Below, piece by piece: positions 61,245 through 64,000 of a DNA stretch of 64,000 bases. The notes below the pieces were generated by a model, which was not told the DNA's origin, searched no databases, and was given only the letters and a program-made list of their open reading frames with translations. The stretch is from contig NZ_ML660099.1 in NCBI RefSeq assembly GCF_007004655.1, positions 62,001 to 126,000 on the forward strand, written 5' to 3'. Within the stretch, counting starts at the first letter, position 1. The number at the start of each line of letters is the position of its first letter. The translations under genes and the position numbers were made by a program. Source of the DNA: Exilibacterium tricleocarpae (lineage in GTDB: Bacteria > Pseudomonadota > Gammaproteobacteria > Pseudomonadales > Cellvibrionaceae).

Positions 61245-61615
61245 CGCCCGAACACATCGAGATATCCGTCGAAACCAACTATATCGATCAGCAGTCTCAG
61301 CCGGACGCCGGGCGCTTCGTCTACGCCTATACCATCACCATCAGAAACTGTTGCGATACCCCGGCCCAGTTAATCAGTCGCCACTGGGTTATCACCGACG
61401 CCAACAATGCCCGCCACGAGGTGCGCGGACTTGGTGTCGTTGGCGAGCAGCCTCGCCTGCAGCCGGGGGAAGCATTCACTTACACCAGCGGTGTGGTGAT
61501 CGAGACCGAGACCGGCACCATGGAGGGCAGCTACCAGATGCGCACCGACGAAGACCTGCTGTTTGACACCCCCATTCCGGCCTTCGCCCTCGTGCCACCC
61601 CACGCCGTGCACTGA
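61241..61615 (+). CDS. apaG: ApaG (DUF525) protein
   Basis: 124 residues, overlapping rsmA by four bases (ATGA). [63 protein letters not shown] and MEGSYQM match the ApaG immunoglobulin-like family. Its physiological role is unsettled; it is linked to Co2+ resistance and Ap4A metabolism by its fixed place with ApaH and RsmA. Confidence 0.96.
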   Translation: MTPEHIEISVETNYIDQQSQPDAGRFVYAYTITIRNCCDTPAQLISRHWVITDANNARHEVRGLGVVGEQPRLQPGEAFTYTSGVVIETETGTMEGSYQMRTDEDLLFDTPIPAFALVPPHAVH

Positions 61616-61623
61616 CGCTCGCT

Positions 61624-62442
61624 ATGGCCACTTACGCCGTCGGCGATCTACAGGGGTGTCTGACCCCGCTGCGCTGCCTGCTCGGCGAAGTGCAGTTCGA
61701 CCCCCGTGCCGATCGCCTGTGGCTGGTGGGGGATATCGTCAACCGGGGCCCGGAATCTCTCGACACACTGCGCTACGTCTACAATCTCGGCGACGCCGTT
61801 AGGTTGGTGCTGGGCAACCACGACCTGCATCTGCTGGCGGTCGCCCACGGCCTGCGCCAGCCCAGCCGCGGCGACACCCTGGGCGAGATCCTTACGGCGC
61901 CGGATCGCGACCAACTGCTCGACTGGCTGCGCCGGCAACCGCTGGTTCATCACGACCCGGCCCTCGGCTTTACCATGGTGCACGCCGGCATCCCACCCCA
62001 GTGGGGTTTGAAAAAAGCCCTGAAGCGGGCCGCCGAACTGGAGGCAGTACTGCGCGGTGATCATTTTTACGCCTTTCTCGCCACGATGTATGGCGACAGG
62101 CCACGGGGCTGGAGCAAGGATTTAATTGGTTTCGACCGTTTGCGAGTGATCACCAACTACTTTACCCGCATGCGCTTTTGCAACGCCGCCGGGGAACTCC
62201 AGTTAACCAGCAAATCGAGCCCCGATAACGCCCCCCGCGGCTATCGCCCCTGGTATACACACCCGCACCGCAAAACCCGCAAGCACAAGCTGATATTCGG
62301 CCACTGGGCAGCCCTGGCGGGCAAGGTGGAGCAACCCAACCTCTACGCTCTGGATACCGGCTGCGTCTGGGGCAGCCATATGACCATGTTGCGATTGGAA
62401 GACGAGACCTGGTTCAGTTGCGACTGCGAGCCGTTTGTATGA
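61624..62442 (+). CDS. apaH: Bis(5'-nucleosyl)-tetraphosphatase (symmetrical)
   Basis: 272 residues. Metallophosphatase motifs: [17 protein letters not shown] (GDxxG), [16 protein letters not shown] (GDxxxRG), [13 protein letters not shown] (GNHD) and [26 protein letters not shown] (GHW metal His). It splits Ap4A to ADP. The gene follows apaG by 8 bases and closes the lptD-to-apaH run. Confidence 0.97.
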   Translation: MATYAVGDLQGCLTPLRCLLGEVQFDPRADRLWLVGDIVNRGPESLDTLRYVYNLGDAVRLVLGNHDLHLLAVAHGLRQPSRGDTLGEILTAPDRDQLLDWLRRQPLVHHDPALGFTMVHAGIPPQWGLKKALKRAAELEAVLRGDHFYAFLATMYGDRPRGWSKDLIGFDRLRVITNYFTRMRFCNAAGELQLTSKSSPDNAPRGYRPWYTHPHRKTRKHKLIFGHWAALAGKVEQPNLYALDTGCVWGSHMTMLRLEDETWFSCDCEPFV

Positions 62443-62512
62443 CCGAAATCCGGCCAAGACGCTAAAAACAACATAGAGCAAACGGCGACAATCCGGCTTG
62501 CGGCATCAACCC

Positions 62513-63529
62513 TCAACCATAACCATTGGGGTTGCCCGACTGCCAGCGCCAGGCATCGGTCACCATGCGCTCCAGATCGAAGCGGGCGCGCCAGTCGAGA
62601 TCGCCGGCGGCAAACGCCGGATCGGCGAAGCACTCGGCGATATCGCCGGGCCGGCGCGGGGCGATATCGTAGGGCACCGCCCGGCCGCTGGCGGCCTCGA
62701 ACGCCTTTACCACCTGCAACACGCTGTAGCCCTGCCCGGTTCCCAGGTTATAGGTGTAACACCCAGGTGTTACCTGCCGTAGCCTCTGCAGGGCCTTCAC
62801 GTGCCCCCGGGCCAGGTCGACCACGTGAATATAATCGCGCACGCCGGTGCCATCGGAGGTCGGGTAGTCGTCACCGAAGACCTGCAGGCGGGCCAGTTTG
62901 CCCACCGCCACCTGGGCCACATAAGGCAGTAAATTGTTGGGGATGCCCTGGGGGTCCTCACCGATGCGACCGCTCTCGTGGGCGCCGATGGGGTTGAAAT
63001 AGCGCAGCAGGGTGATCTTCCAGTCGTTGCCGGGGGCGGCACTGAAGTCGCGCAATACCTCCTCCACCATCAACTTGCTGCGGCCGTAGGGGTTGGTGGC
63101 CGAGGTGGGGAAATCCTCGCGGATAGGTACGCTGGCCGGATCGCCGTAGACGGTTGCCGAGGAGCTGAAGATCAGTTGCTTCACCCCGACCTCCCCCATC
63201 ACTTCGCACAGTGCCAGGGTGCCGCTCACATTGTTGTGATAGTAGGACAGGGGAATTTCGCTGGATTCGCCGACGGCCTTAAGGCCGGCAAAGTGCAATA
63301 CCGCCTCGATATCGTGCTGATCAAACACCCGGCGCAGGGCCTTGCGGTCATTGATATCCAGGGTGTGCACCGGCACGGCGGCGCCGATGATCTCGCCCAC
63401 ACGCTCCACGGCCACGGGTTTACTGTTGCAGAAATTGTCGACAACCACCGGGTCAAAACCCGCCGCCGCCAGCTCTATGCAGGTGTGACTGCCGATATAA
63501 CCCGCACCACCTGTAACCAAAACCGCCAT
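62513..63529 (-). CDS. galE: UDP-glucose 4-epimerase
   Basis: 338 residues from the ATG at 63529, with GGGGT at 8 bases; an upstream ATG at 63550 adds 7 residues. MAVLVTGGAGYIGSHTCIELAAAGF for NAD binding, LHFAGLKAVGES, SSSATVYG with the catalytic Ser, and NPYGRSKLMVEEVL with the catalytic Tyr and Lys. It interconverts UDP-glucose and UDP-galactose, a precursor supply for the EPS or LPS. It is convergent with apaH. An array of 14-base repeats lies 101 bases upstream. Confidence 0.96.
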   Translation of the reverse strand: MAVLVTGGAGYIGSHTCIELAAAGFDPVVVDNFCNSKPVAVERVGEIIGAAVPVHTLDINDRKALRRVFDQHDIEAVLHFAGLKAVGESSEIPLSYYHNNVSGTLALCEVMGEVGVKQLIFSSSATVYGDPASVPIREDFPTSATNPYGRSKLMVEEVLRDFSAAPGNDWKITLLRYFNPIGAHESGRIGEDPQGIPNNLLPYVAQVAVGKLARLQVFGDDYPTSDGTGVRDYIHVVDLARGHVKALQRLRQVTPGCYTYNLGTGQGYSVLQVVKAFEAASGRAVPYDIAPRRPGDIAECFADPAFAAGDLDWRARFDLERMVTDAWRWQSGNPNGYG

Positions 63530-63550
63530 AACATTACCCCGTGTTGACAA

Positions 63551-64000
63551 AACGCCCCTGCCATCGCGTCCTTTGAATCCAGCGGCAGGACCGACGATAG
63601 CAGCCGACTAAAGAAAAATAACACCCTGCGATAGAACCGTACGTATAGAAACAACGTACAGAACCTCACGTGCAGAACCTCGCGTATAGAACCTTACGGA
63701 AAGGATCTTACTTAAAAGACCTTACCTATAGAACCTTACGATAGAACCTGACAGCAGCGCCTGGCAATAAAGCCCCGGTCGGGTTTCGCGCGCAAGTTCG
63801 CCGATTGCGCCCGACTATTGGAAAACCGCCGCTAAAACACGTTCGTAAAGCTGGCAGCAAAACACACGGCAAGACCAACAGTAAAACCACAATGCGCCCG
63901 CCGGCCCCATTCTCGTGCGGTTTTGCATCGGGCCACATAAAGGCGCTCTATTATCGCACACAATGACACCTGGAAGAGCACCTACAATCCCGGCGCATTT
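63551..64000. other. Region upstream of galE to the window end, 450 bases, with tandem repeat
   Basis: No credible gene is seen; a 70-codon minus frame at 63726-63938 lacks family features. It contains the 14-base tandem repeat (63630-63752). A short stem AAAGCCCCG-GT-CGGGTTT near 63770 is too weak to call. Confidence 0.5.
63630..63752. repeat. Degenerate tandem repeat, nine 13-14-bp units
   Basis: Nine consecutive units start at 63630, 63643, 63656, 63670, 63684, 63698, 63712, 63726 and 63740; consensus GTATAGAACCTTAC. The best units match it fully, the worst differ at 4-5 positions. The array begins 101 bases upstream of the galE start. Divergence between units argues against recent slippage. 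Confidence 0.85.

Noticed and set aside
63630-63752. CRISPR array
   Set aside because: Repeats are adjacent and degenerate with no spacers, and no cas gene is present.
63726-63938. 70-codon minus-strand frame near the right edge
   Set aside because: No ribosome site or family feature; overlaps the tandem repeat.
1-64000. tRNA, rRNA or insertion-sequence genes
   Set aside because: None recognised by eye; no transposase-like protein is encoded in the window.

Overview
The window looks like a chromosomal segment of a Gram-negative gammaproteobacterium. The right-hand block (amgK-murU, lptD-surA-pdxA-rsmA-apaG-apaH) is a typical gammaproteobacterial core arrangement. The left three quarters is an exosortase A (XrtA / PEP-CTERM) exopolysaccharide locus, a combination found in aquatic and marine lineages such as Halieaceae, Cellvibrionales and Spongiibacteraceae. 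That placement is inferred from gene content; no rRNA or marker search was possible.

Layout. 1-513: 3' end of a TPR protein, probably PrsT. 521-10443: aminotransferase-like protein, four glycosyltransferases (GT2, GT4, GT4, GT2), a Wzx-type flippase and an SGNH/MBOAT O-acylation pair. 10504-10607: composite palindromic repeat. 10719-17224: acyltransferase 3, secreted lyase-like protein, GT4, O-antigen-ligase/Wzy-type protein, low-molecular-weight tyrosine phosphatase, ATP-grasp protein. 17247-17391: duplicated REP-like hairpin. 17402-24758: GT4, three polysaccharide deacetylases, exosortase with an EpsI-like tail, FemAB-type protein. 25037-41657: carrier-protein module with two carrier proteins, acyl-CoA-dehydrogenase-like protein, DUF1839, GH2, two double-domain alpha/beta hydrolases, acyltransferase, FkbH-like protein, sulfotransferase, methyltransferase, adenylation enzyme and GNAT. 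41654-47364: export and priming operon with outer-membrane barrel, degenerate BY-kinase-like ATPase, Wzz-like chain-length protein, Wza-like lipoprotein and EpsB-type phosphoglycosyl transferase. 47597-63529: UDP-sugar dehydrogenase, trpE, rpe, DUF3530, murU/amgK, lptD to apaH, galE.

How it fits together. The phosphoglycosyl transferase (45952-47364) loads the first sugar on undecaprenyl phosphate. Six glycosyltransferases extend it, with UDP-sugar precursors coming in part from the dehydrogenase and GalE. The flippase and polymerase/ligase export and join units, and the Wzz/Wza-like proteins and barrel carry the chain out. MBOAT/SGNH, two acyltransferase-3 proteins, deacetylases, a sulfotransferase and the carrier-protein module would decorate it. 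The exosortase would process PEP-CTERM proteins, none of which is encoded in the window.

Most interesting signals: two composite palindromes that share a two-hairpin core with RTCCCT loops (CsrA/RsmA-like AGGGAU loops on the other strand) but have unrelated arms; a carrier-protein chemistry module inside the exosortase locus; double-domain hydrolases with Arg in one nucleophile elbow and Cys in the other; a BY-kinase-like ATPase that has lost its Walker A lysine; a possible Trp-codon leader upstream of trpE; and an unusual density of short tandem repeats between genes.
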